Assembly: GCA_950059165.1 (NCBI GenBank)
Contig: CATLUC010000005.1
Location: 18,593 to 35,785, forward strand
Length of the DNA: 17,193 bases
Reading direction: 5' to 3'
From: an uncultured Clostridium sp.
GTDB lineage: Bacteria > Bacillota > Clostridia > TANB77 > CAG-508
Both the position numbers and the translations under genes were made by a program. Numbering within the stretch: position 1 is the first letter of the stretch; each line of letters opens with the position of its first letter. Positions 1 through 6,534 of the stretch are shown one piece after another. The notes below the pieces were generated by a model. The model had not been told where the DNA came from. It made no database searches and saw only the letters and a program-made list of their open reading frames with translations.

Positions 1-11
1 TTCAATTTTTT

Positions 12-719
12 CTATCTTAAATTCATTTGATATTTTTCTGTTCCACAATTTATTTTTGCAACTATTGGTGCTGTATCTTTTGCAACTTCTTCTGGAACTT
101 CAATTAAGTAATGCATCTTTCCTACACTTAATGCTGGTATACTAGTAATATTAGAATATGTAAAATCTCCATCACTATCTTCAATTACTGCAAAACCACT
201 ATATTCATACTTATCGTTGTATTTTATTTTAATAGAAGATATTTTGTCAGCTCTAACATCAGAACCTGTCAAATTTTTGTAATCATATACAATTTCTAAA
301 TATTGATGTCCTTCAGTTGCATCATAATACCTGTAGTAACCACTAGTATTTGGTGGATTTATTGTGCTATTAAAATTAAAACTTTTTACTGTAAGTTCAA
401 ATTTTTCTTCTTTACTAACAGTTTCATTTAAGTTAATGGTTGGTATTTCATTTGCTGTAATTTTGTTTATTTTAGTATCATTTTCTGCATTTTCAGTATT
501 ACTGGTATTTTCTGTGTCATTTGTTTTAGTGCTGTTATCGTTAATTTTTGAAATGTTTATGTTAGATTGTTCACTATCTACTGCATTTATGCTACTTTCT
601 TTTGAAGCTCTATTACTTACAAAAAAAGCTATTGTTAATGCAATAATTATGATAAATAGAATAATTATTAAGATAGTTTTTATATCTAACTTAATTTTGC
701 TGTTTTTTTCTTTTTCCAT
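12..719 (-). CDS. membrane-anchored DUF4352-like (Ig-fold) protein
   Basis: A protein of 235 residues. It has a short lysine-rich N-terminus, one hydrophobic segment at about residues 15-35 (many Ile, Leu, Phe), then a low-complexity Ser/Thr/Asn/Glu linker (about 38-100). The globular extracellular domain follows (about 105-235). This domain has alternating beta-strand-like stretches and the GHQYLEIVYDYKN / SSIKIKYNDKYEY pattern seen in DUF4352/telomeric-repeat-binding-factor-like Ig domains of Firmicutes lipoproteins. No lipobox cysteine is visible at the end of the hydrophobic segment, so it is probably anchored by an uncleaved helix. The start ATG has a strong Shine-Dalgarno site (AAAGGGGGAT, about 7 bases upstream). 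That site sits in the 3' arm of a hairpin described separately. The family is recognised with moderate confidence and the function is unknown. Confidence 0.75.
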   Translation of the reverse strand: MEKEKNSKIKLDIKTILIIILFIIIIALTIAFFVSNRASKESSINAVDSEQSNINISKINDNSTKTNDTENTSNTENAENDTKINKITANEIPTINLNETVSKEEKFELTVKSFNFNSTINPPNTSGYYRYYDATEGHQYLEIVYDYKNLTGSDVRADKISSIKIKYNDKYEYSGFAVIEDSDGDFTYSNITSIPALSVGKMHYLIEVPEEVAKDTAPIVAKINCGTEKYQMNLR

Positions 720-726
720 ATAAAAA

Positions 727-769
727 TCCCCCTTTCACTATAATTGATATTATAGTATGAAGGGGGATT
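727..769 (-). terminator. terminator-like hairpin that also contains the next gene's ribosome-binding site
   Basis: A near-perfect inverted repeat of about 19-20 bases per arm (ATCCCCCTT... paired with ...AAGGGGGAT). On the minus strand it is followed by ATTTTTAT, which fits a Rho-independent terminator for the methyltransferase gene ending at 794. Its 3' arm contains the GGGGG Shine-Dalgarno site of the next gene (start 719), so read-through RNA would have that site paired. Confidence 0.6.
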
Positions 770-778
770 ATGGGTCAA
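749..778 (-). promoter_or_regulatory. sigma-A promoter of the 12-719 gene
   Basis: On the minus strand, TTGACC (773-778), an 18-base spacer and TATAAT (749-754). Transcription would start at about 742, inside the hairpin loop region. RNA from this promoter would carry only the 3' arm and keep the ribosome-binding site open. Confidence 0.6.
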
Positions 779-793
779 TAACTATGTATAAGT

Positions 794-1685
794 TTACATT
801 TTTATTTTAGCAATAAAAAATCCCTCATAGAACTCATTTGGGCACACACATAAAGTTCCATTTATTTTAGTTGGCAAAAGTGGTAATTGTTCCATTTGTT
901 CAAACCCAATAGGAACAATTTGTGCTTTTTTCTTTTTCAATACTGTTTCTATGACTTCTTCATTTTCGCAAGATAAAATAGAACAAGTAGAATATATCAT
1001 TTCTTTACCTGGTTTTAAAATATTCAGTGCTTTATCTAGCAATTCCTTTTGAGATTTTATGGACTTTTGTATCAACCTTTCAGTAAAATTTTTATACGAT
1101 TTTGGTTCTTGCAAATTAATTGTTCCACTGCCACTACATGGTGCATCTAATAAAATCTTATCAAAAGAAAAAAAGTTGTCGATATTTCTTGCATCTTGTA
1201 CCATAACATAGCTATTTGCTCCTTGTTTTTCTAAGTTATACCTTAACCTTTCTGCACGAACTTTATTCATTTCACAAGCTGTTATATTAGCTTTATTATT
1301 GGTTAAAGAAGCTATTTGAGTTGTTTTACCGACCTGGTGCTGCTGCCATATCTAAAATATCTGTCTCACTTTCAGGTTCTAACAAAATAGGTGGCAACAT
1401 AGAAGACAGACTTTGCACATAAATCTTTCCATCTTCATAAATTGATAAATTCCTAATATCTTTTTCTGAAGCATTTTTCAATATAAAAGCCTCATTGCTC
1501 CATGCTACTTTCTCATATTCAATTTTATTCATGTTCAAAACATTTTCTATTTCCATTACACTACTTTTTAATAAATTCACTCTAAAAGTAGTAAATCTCT
1601 TAGAATTATAGCCCTGTATAATTTTCTTTGCAACTTTACTTGAATATTGCTTCTCTAACATTTCAAATAAAAAATCTAAATTCAT
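794..1685 (-). CDS. RsmB/RsmF-type 16S rRNA m5C methyltransferase, interrupted by one +1 shift at CGG
   Basis: An S-adenosylmethionine-dependent rRNA (cytosine-5) methyltransferase of the NOL1/NOP2/Sun family. It reads as two frames: 1326-1685 (N-terminal RFTTFRVN block and the start of motif I, MAAAPG) and 794-1270 plus upstream codons (the rest). Skipping one C at 1331 joins them into 296 residues with motif I as AAPGGKTTQIA. It then shows motif IV DAPCSGSG (Cys about 183) and motif VI YSTCS (Cys about 234), the two cysteines used in catalysis and release. Nothing else is damaged. The start ATG follows GAGAGGAAAAT. It is 72 bases downstream of the transporter stop, with a direct repeat between. 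A standard pipeline would call it a frameshifted pseudogene. The otherwise intact motifs argue for recoding or sequence error. I cannot tell which rRNA base is modified. Confidence 0.85.
1328..1331 (-). other. CGGT +1 shift site 1 (methyltransferase motif I)
   Basis: Minus-strand codons read CCA GGT CGG TAA and stop. Dropping the C at 1331 gives CCA GGT GGT AAA ACA (P-G-G-K-T), the family consensus of SAM motif I. The extra base is not in a homopolymer run. Confidence 0.85.
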
Positions 1686-1700
1686 CTATTTTCCTCTCTT

Positions 1701-1757
1701 TTTTGGGCATAATTGGGACGGCTACCTAAGTTCCCATTTGGGCATATTTGGGACAGG
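1701..1757. repeat. degenerate direct repeat between two minus-strand genes
   Basis: Two copies of about 21 bases, TTTTGGGCATAATTGGGACG(G) at 1701-1721 and a close variant at 1737-1757, with a short GGGA/TCCC inverted part between them. The GGGACGG/GGGACAGG ends recall the GGGG-ACG-CCCC cores of the palindromes at 4006 and 6500, so this may be a decayed member of the same family of small dispersed elements. Confidence 0.5.
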
Positions 1758-3003
1758 TTAAGCATTATTTTTATCTTGTATCATTTTGTACAGTTTGATG
1801 TTTATGCAAATGCCAATAATTGCAAATACAAACAAGCAAATAATTACATATATTAGTTCTACTTTTGTTAATATCATAGAAAAAAATAAGTTCATTGCTG
1901 TTGATACCATTCTTCTAGATAATTGCATATACGATATTGCTTTTGGCTGTTCTATTGTACTAGTATTTTTTAATATCAAATTTGTTGCATATACTTCTAT
2001 TGAATCCCTTGCGCCTAGGATTAGACTAAATCCCATTGCCATAATTGTAAATTTAATTATGCTATTTACTTCAATACAATCTCCTATAAATATGAATAAA
2101 AATGCTATTGCTACCAAAATTGAGAGAAATAAATTTACTTTGTCTTTCATTTTATTATATATTTTTTTGAATATTAAATTTCCACCAATTCTGCTAATTC
2201 TTGATATTACTATGATAAATGACAAATAAGTAGCAGTTAATCCTATATCGAAATATTTTTCTAGGTTGTATTGTATCAATAATTTACTGTTATCTTGTCC
2301 TACACTAATAGCTGAATATACTAATCCAAAAGATGCTAATATTATAAATATTAGTTTAGGATTAGAAAATTTTATTTTTTCTTTTTTGTTTTCTTCACAA
2401 TTCTTATTTTTATTTGTTTCCTCATTAATGTCATAAATACAAAAAGATAATAATACATCAATTATACATATACCAATACAAAAATACATTGGCAAATAGT
2501 TATTTATTGCAAAAACTGGACCTGATATTAATGCTATAATCATTGTTATCATAGAATAAATTACTTTTGATTTGTTAGACATTTTTAAGTAATCATTTTC
2601 TTTTTTTAGATATCGTAGATTATTTTCTAAAACAACATTATCCATTTTTTTGAACAGAAAAGCTGGTTGGTAAAAAATAAATCCTATTAGAATAATTAAA
2701 TATTCATTTCCAAAAGTTATTAAAATACTACTAATTAATAACATTATTGTTCCGTAATCTTACAGCTTTTACAGTTCCTATTTTTTGTATTATTTTTAAA
2801 GCAGGTATTTGTAAAATTAGATATGCAAACCCTGAAATTGTACCTAAAAACGATATTTGAGCTGGTGATAATCCTTTTGTTATTGTAAAAAACAAAGAAT
2901 TTATAGCAATGAAGAACATTAAATCGTCTGATAATCCTATAAACCATGGAATAATACTATTGCTTATTATAACTTTTCTTCTCTTTAGTTTTTCTCCTTC
3001 CAT
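1758..3003 (-). CDS. MFS transporter, interrupted by one +1 shift at CGG
   Basis: A major facilitator superfamily membrane transporter; the substrate is unknown. The first 83 residues lie in frame 2731-3003 (helices 1-2, with SDDLMFFIAIN and LSPAQISFLGTISG). The rest lies in 1758-2744. Skipping the C at 2754 joins VRL to GTIMLLISS and gives 414 residues, the usual size for a 12-helix MFS protein. There is a charged central loop at about 185-205 (Asn/Lys/Glu rich) between the two six-helix halves, and conserved-looking blocks such as ISRIGGN and GARDSIEVYATN. The start ATG follows GAGGAAGGG. The gene begins 16 bases after the kinase-like gene stops, so the two are probably co-transcribed. The only defect is the single extra C. 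Confidence 0.85.
2751..2754 (-). other. CGGA +1 shift site 2 (MFS transporter)
   Basis: Minus-strand codons read AGA TTA CGG AAC AAT AAT and reach a stop soon after. Dropping the C at 2754 gives AGA TTA GGA ACA ATA ATG (R-L-G-T-I-M), which continues without interruption to 1758. Confidence 0.85.
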
Positions 3004-3019
3004 ATTTTCCCTTCCTCAT

Positions 3020-3508
3020 TTATTCTTTTATAAAGCCTTTTTTTATTAATATATCTTCTAAATATTCATCCTCTTTAACCCATAAAATATTTTCTTCCTT
3101 TGTTGGGTACCACTGTTTATATGATTTTTCTAATCCTCTTGAAAAATACATATTATTTCCTCTGTTTATTGCCCTTTGTACTGTAAAATCTGTTTTTGTT
3201 GGGTATGCTATAAAATATTCTATTTCATTTTGTTTTAATATATTACGTATCTCTTTTTCTGGCGTTATTAATAAAATGTCGTAATTTTGACTATATTTTT
3301 TTAGGTCTTTTAAATAATTTTCTGGATAATTTGGATTTTGAATTCTATCTGTTACCCCTTTTCTTTTTTCAATATCTTTGGCTATTTCTTTATCATTATA
3401 AATCCATTTATAAGAGCTGGCTTCAAAATCCAAAATGTTTTTATATTTATTTCCTAAGTATGTTTTTCCTAAGGTCGAAAATGCTGATATAATTATAGTT
3501 TGTTTCAT
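3020..3508 (-). CDS. P-loop nucleotide kinase-like protein
   Basis: About 162 residues from the preferred start MKQTIIIS; an upstream in-frame ATG at 3532 would add eight residues. It begins with a beta strand and a degenerate Walker A loop, SAFSTLGKTYL (Gly-Lys-Thr present). Next come a LDFEASSY segment, as in phage-type and small nucleotide kinases where an Asp/Ser loop follows strand 2, then DILLITPEKEIRNIL and YFIAYPTK strands. The tail is tryptophan-rich. It resembles uncharacterised P-loop kinases common in phages and clostridia, and the substrate cannot be read from the sequence. I prefer the inner start because a TTTACA/TATAAA promoter ends only four bases before the outer ATG. It is first in a run with the transporter and methyltransferase genes. 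Confidence 0.6.
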   Translation of the reverse strand: MKQTIIISAFSTLGKTYLGNKYKNILDFEASSYKWIYNDKEIAKDIEKRKGVTDRIQNPNYPENYLKDLKKYSQNYDILLITPEKEIRNILKQNEIEYFIAYPTKTDFTVQRAINRGNNMYFSRGLEKSYKQWYPTKEENILWVKEDEYLEDILIKKGFIKE

Positions 3509-3533
3509 ATAATTTTCTACTTTCTTTTTCATT

Positions 3534-3563
3534 TTTATAGTATTTTATCATATTTTTTGTAAA
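3534..3563 (-). promoter_or_regulatory. candidate promoter of the kinase-like gene
   Basis: TTTACA (3558-3563), an 18-base spacer and TATAAA (3534-3539) on the minus strand. It would start RNA at about 3527, consistent with the inner start codon at 3508. The region is very AT-rich, so a chance match is possible. Confidence 0.4.
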
Positions 3564-3643
3564 AAACATAGTTTTTATTGTACTTTTATTTTTTTTTTGA
3601 TATGATGTATAAAGTTAAAAATAGATTGGGGTTGCAATTTAAA

Positions 3644-3967
3644 ATGGAACATTGGTCAGTAGAAGATTACAAAAATTTTACAAATGGGAAAACACAAAAA
3701 AGTAAATATAGAGCTAATAAAGTTTCTGTTGATGGGCATACTTTTGACAGCCAAAAAGAAGCTGATTATTATTGTGAATTAAAATACAGATTACAAGCAA
3801 AAGAGATAAATGGTTTTTGCTTACAACCTATTTTTATTTTAGCACCTGGTTTAAAATACAGGGCTGATTTTGTTGTTTTTCACAAAGATAATTCAACCGA
3901 AGTTATTGATGTTAAAGGTTTTAAGACTAAAGAATATATTGCTAAAATGAAGATAAATATAATTTGA
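3644..3967 (+). CDS. DUF1064 phage-type nuclease-like protein
   Basis: About 107 residues from ATG 3644 (upstream ATGs at 3602 and 3605 are possible). It contains KYRANKVSVDGHTFDSQKEAD, the typical opening of DUF1064. Later it has KYRADFVVF and EVIDVKGFKTKEY. The spaced Glu...Asp...(Ile-Asp-Val)-Lys residues fit a PD-(D/E)XK-like nuclease core (inference). DUF1064 genes are usually found in prophage replication or recombination modules, but no other phage gene is adjacent, so this may be a remnant. The C-terminus looks clipped: after the stop, the +1 frame reads FENYRNLNKI before its own stop, which resembles the usual family tail. This possible slip is not at a CGG. No clear ribosome-binding site is seen. 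Confidence 0.65.
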   Translation: MEHWSVEDYKNFTNGKTQKSKYRANKVSVDGHTFDSQKEADYYCELKYRLQAKEINGFCLQPIFILAPGLKYRADFVVFHKDNSTEVIDVKGFKTKEYIAKMKINII

Positions 3968-3995
3968 AAATTACAGAAATCTAAATAAAATTTGA

Positions 3996-4035
3996 TAGGA
4001 TTTGGGTAGGATTTGGGGACGACCCTAAATCCTAC
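3996..4035. repeat. palindromic REP-like element, copy A
   Basis: TAGGATTTGGG (3996-4006) is followed by a second TAGGATTTGGGG (4007-4018), the loop ACGAC, and the inverted arm CCCTAAATCCTA (4023-4034). Its reverse complement matches the palindrome at 6500-6530 at nearly every base, so it is a dispersed element in opposite orientation. It lies between two convergent genes. Confidence 0.7.
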
Positions 4036-4041
4036 ATGTTG

Positions 4042-4084
4042 AAAAAAATGTCGCAAAGCAAACGCACTAACACGACATTTTTTT
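4042..4084 (-). terminator. terminator of the acyl-CoA synthetase gene, overlapping its last codons
   Basis: A perfect 12-base inverted repeat, AAAAAAATGTCG (4042-4053) and CGACATTTTTTT (4073-4084), with a 19-base loop. On either strand the hairpin ends in seven T residues, so it can stop transcription from both sides. The TAG stop of the minus-strand gene (4067) lies in the loop. Confidence 0.8.
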
Positions 4085-5787
4085 AATTTCTTCATTTCTT
4101 TTTACTTTTTTTGTTGTAGTTTTTATTAGTTCTTCATCTGTTAAAATCATATTTTTTATGTATTTGTATGGTGGAAATGTTTTGTTTATTTCTTTTATTT
4201 TTTGCCAAATATTTTTCTCTAATTCTTCCCTTGTTATATTTGGATATTTTTCATTTACTGCTTCTTTATCATATACAACTTTAACTGAAAGCTTTATATC
4301 ATTTGGGTCATTTTTATCAGGCATTCCATATACCATGCATTCTTTTACTTCTTCTATCCTATTTACTAATGTTTCTAGTTCTTCTGGAAATACTTTTTTG
4401 CCATTTTTTAGGACAATCATGTCTTTTTTTCTTCCTGATAGAAATAGGTATCCTTCTTTGTCAAAATATGCTAAGTCTCCTGTATAGAACCATCCATTCT
4501 TTAATACCTCGTTTGTTGCTTCTTCGTTTTCATAGTAACCGTAGCATTACATTTGGTCCTTTTACTCTAATTTCTCCTACTCCTTCTTTATCTTGATTAA
4601 CTAATTCTAATTCTACGTTTTCCATTGGAAATCCAATTGAACCATATTTCATTTTTTTATAGTTTTCAGCTGCAATAACTGGGGATGTTTCTGTTAAACC
4701 ATATCCTTGTACTACATTTATTCCTAATTCATTAAACCCTTGAGCGACCTTTTTATCTAGTGGTGCACCTCCTGAAATTACAAATCTTAAATATCCACCC
4801 AATTGGTCTAATATTGCTTTAAATAGCTTTTTTCTAATGTCTATATGACATTTTAATAAAATATTGCTTATTGTTTTTGCTATTTTTACTGTTTTTGTTT
4901 TTCCTTGTTTTTTTATTCCTTTTTCAATTTGTTTGTAAATGGCCTCTATTAGTAGTGGAACTCCTACAAATATTGAAACTTTATATTCTTTTAAGTTTTG
5001 TGCAATATAACGCAAGCCATCTGGAAATGAAGTTGTTACTCCAAATGCAAGCATTACTACCAAACAAGTTGAGCCAAAAATATGATGAAATGGCAAAAAT
5101 GCTATATTTACATCCTCTGCTCTTATGTCTTCTACTAATTGCATACTATATATATTAGAAGCAATGTTCTTTTGTGAAAGCATAACTGCTTTTGATTTTG
5201 ATGTAGTTCCAGATGTAAATAATAATATGTTCATTTTGTTACTGTCAATTTTACAGTCAATGTATTCCTTGTGTCCTGCTTCTAATAATTCTTTTCCTTG
5301 TTCTTTTAGTTCTTGTATGGAAATATACCCGAGCCTCTTTGTTCATACAAATATAGTTTTCTATTTTTGTATTCCCTCTTTTTTTAATTTCTTCAATGTT
5401 TTCTATATATTTTTCATCAAATACTAAAACATCTGCTTTGCTTCTTACTAAACAACTTTCTAGTTCGTCTACTTGTAGTTCTTTGTCTAATGGTATACTT
5501 AATATACCACCTAATAAATTAGCTAGATGTGCTAACACCCATTCGTAACGATTTCTTCCTACAATTGCAATTCTTTTGTTTTGGTATCCAAGATTATAGA
5601 ATTTTGTTCCTAATTGACGTACTTCTTCTAATAATCGTAAATAGCTTACATTTTCGTAACTTGCTTCTTTTTTGTCTTTATGTTTTATTATAAATGCTGT
5701 TTTTTCTTTGTGTTTTTTTACGCTTTCTTGGATAAGTTCCTTTATGTTCTCAAATTCTGTGGCTTCAAAATATTTTTCTCTTTCCAT
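4067..5787 (-). CDS. AMP-forming long-chain acyl-CoA synthetase, interrupted by two +1 shifts at CGG
   Basis: An ANL-superfamily enzyme that activates a fatty acid to acyl-AMP and then to acyl-CoA. Three frames carry it: 5257-5787, 4530-5234 with its upstream codons, and 4067-4420 with its upstream codons. Skipping the C at 5331 and at 4541 joins them into 572 residues. The joined protein has the P-loop TSGTTSKSK (191-199), GYGLTETSP (361-369), LGYYENEEAT (about 415-424), WFYTGDL (432-438), the GRKKD hinge (451-455) and a Lys-rich end (TTTKKVKR) where the catalytic lysine usually lies. Every core motif is intact. The start ATG follows TAAGGAG. A 17-base palindrome resembling a FapR operator lies just upstream, which suggests control by lipid status. 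Two identical lesions in one gene with no other damage do not look like ordinary decay. Confidence 0.87.
4538..4541 (-). other. CGGT +1 shift site 3 (acyl-CoA synthetase, LGYY motif)
   Basis: Minus-strand codons read ATG CTA CGG TTA CTA TGA. Dropping the C at 4541 gives ATG CTA GGT TAC TAT GAA (M-L-G-Y-Y-E), the conserved family sequence, and the frame then stays open to 4067. Confidence 0.88.
5328..5331 (-). other. CGGG +1 shift site 4 (acyl-CoA synthetase, N-terminal domain)
   Basis: Minus-strand codons read GAG GCT CGG GTA TAT TTC, with a stop 26 codons further on. Dropping the C at 5331 gives GAG GCT GGG TAT ATT TCC (E-A-G-Y-I-S), which runs on through QELKEQGKELLEAG to the P-loop. Confidence 0.83.
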
Positions 5788-5802
5788 ATTATTCTCCTTA
5801 AC

Positions 5803-5819
5803 CTAGTATCGAATACTAG
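5803..5819. promoter_or_regulatory. 17-base palindrome resembling a FapR operator
   Basis: CTAGTAT-CGA-ATACTAG, a perfect palindrome with a 3-base centre. The core TAGTA-N7-TACTA is close to the FapR operator type (TTAGTA-rich, 17 bases), which governs fatty-acid and phospholipid genes in Firmicutes. It lies 16 bases upstream of the acyl-CoA synthetase start and just downstream of its likely -10 box, a repressor position. FapR binding is an inference. The divergent DUF1836 protein is an alternative ligand. Confidence 0.5.
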
Positions 5820-5846
5820 ATTATCATATACTGTATATCCTGTCAA
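5818..5846 (-). promoter_or_regulatory. promoter of the acyl-CoA synthetase gene
   Basis: A perfect -35 TTGACA (5841-5846 on the minus strand). At 17 bases follows TAATCT (5818-5823); GATAAT at 15 bases (5820-5825) is the alternative -10. The palindrome at 5803-5819 overlaps the start region. Confidence 0.5.
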
Positions 5847-5884
5847 GTAGTTGACTAAGTGTTCAGAAATGTTCTAACTCCCTC

Positions 5885-5913
5885 TTGACTTAAACTCTAG
5901 CAACGTGTTATTA
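5885..5913 (+). promoter_or_regulatory. promoter of the DUF1836 gene
   Basis: TTGACT (5885-5890), a 17-base spacer and TTATTA (5908-5913). The ribosome-binding site TTGAGGTGAT (5920-5929) comes next, then the GTG start at 5936. Confidence 0.5.
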
Positions 5914-5935
5914 TTTAGCTTGAGGTGATTTTTTA

Positions 5936-6430
5936 GTGAATACAGAAATTAAAGACTTTCATTTGCCTAGATGGAACGAACTTCCAAATATTGATTTATA
6001 CATAGACCAAATGGTTACTTTGCTTGAAGAATATTTAGGTGGTTACATCAAAAATGATAATGAAAAAGATGAAAAATTGATAACAAAAACTATGATTAAC
6101 AATTATGTAAAACAAAATGTTATAAAACCTCCTGTGAATAAAAAATATAATAAAGAGCATATGGCTTCTTTGTTTGTTATTTTTGTTTTAAAACAAGTTT
6201 ATAGCATTCATGATATTAAAAGACTAATACATTTGGCGATTGAAACTTCTCCTATTGATTTATCTTATAATCGCTTTTGCTCTGAATTAGAAAAGGCTAT
6301 TCGTATTGTTTTTGCTGGAAAAAATTATGTAAAAAATAGTAAACTTTCTGAGGAACAATATATTTTAAGAAATGTTGTTCAGTCCTTTGCAAATAAATTG
6401 TATGTACAAAAAGTTTATTTGAAAAAATAA
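5936..6430 (+). CDS. DUF1836 helix-turn-helix protein, probable transcription regulator
   Basis: 164 residues. It shows the DUF1836 signature: LPRWNELPNIDLYIDQMVTL at about 10-29, then LITKTMINNYVKQNVIKPP (about 48-66), a MerR-like helix-turn-helix with its wing, then KKYNKEHMASLFVIFVLKQV and SIHDIKRLI. The C-terminal half is helical and probably dimerises or senses a signal. No enzyme motif is seen. The start is GTG at 5936, chosen for the GAGGTGA site eight bases upstream. It is divergent from the acyl-CoA synthetase gene and shares a 148-base control region holding a palindrome, so it may regulate that gene or itself (inference). A strong terminator follows directly. Confidence 0.8.
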   Translation: MNTEIKDFHLPRWNELPNIDLYIDQMVTLLEEYLGGYIKNDNEKDEKLITKTMINNYVKQNVIKPPVNKKYNKEHMASLFVIFVLKQVYSIHDIKRLIHLAIETSPIDLSYNRFCSELEKAIRIVFAGKNYVKNSKLSEEQYILRNVVQSFANKLYVQKVYLKK

Positions 6431-6490
6431 AAGAAGCATGATTGAAAATTTCTTAACCATTTAAGATTATTTTCATGCTTCTTATTTTTT
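6431..6490 (+). terminator. Rho-independent terminator after the DUF1836 gene
   Basis: AAGAAGCATGA (6431-6441) pairs perfectly with TCATGCTTCTT (6473-6483) and is followed by ATTTTTT. A second small hairpin, TCTTAA-CCAT-TTAAGA, sits inside the loop. Confidence 0.85.
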
Positions 6491-6499
6491 CTAATATAA

Positions 6500-6530
6500 G
6501 TAGGATTTTGGGGCCGTCCCCAAATCCTAC
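6500..6530. repeat. palindromic REP-like element, copy B
   Basis: GTAGGATTTTGGGG (6500-6513), CCG, then TCCCCAAATCCTAC (6517-6530). It is nearly the reverse complement of the element at 4006-4035. It lies four bases past the stop of the GH18 gene and may help end transcription there. GGGG-ACGG-CCCC palindromes of this kind are often moved by REP-associated tyrosine transposases, but none is seen here. Confidence 0.7.
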
Positions 6531-6534
6531 GTTT

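Noticed and set aside
364..723. A hydrophobic plus-strand reading frame opposite the 12-719 gene
   Set aside because: It is the antisense shadow of a gene with a clear ribosome-binding site and domain; its Leu/Phe/Ser richness comes from antisense Lys/Glu/Asn codons.
1326..1334. A prfB-type or conventional slippery-sequence +1 shift
   Set aside because: The upstream codons differ at each site (GGT, TTA, CTA, GCT), none re-pairs well in the +1 frame, and no shared internal Shine-Dalgarno spacing was seen.
1786..2229. A plus-strand frame of 147 residues within the transporter gene
   Set aside because: No ribosome-binding site and no family; it overlaps conserved MFS sequence on the other strand.
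4871..5158. Plus-strand hydrophobic frames within the acyl-CoA synthetase gene
   Set aside because: Antisense to the conserved synthetase core; no start signals.
1326..5331. Homopolymer sequencing errors as the explanation
   Set aside because: None of the four extra C bases lies in a run of C, and the long A/T runs in the same genes are in frame. A motif-specific base-calling error remains possible and must be tested.
794..5787. Ordinary pseudogene decay as the explanation for the three broken genes
   Set aside because: Decay gives mixed stops, deletions and missense changes. Here there are only four identical insertions and every catalytic motif remains. Not fully excluded.
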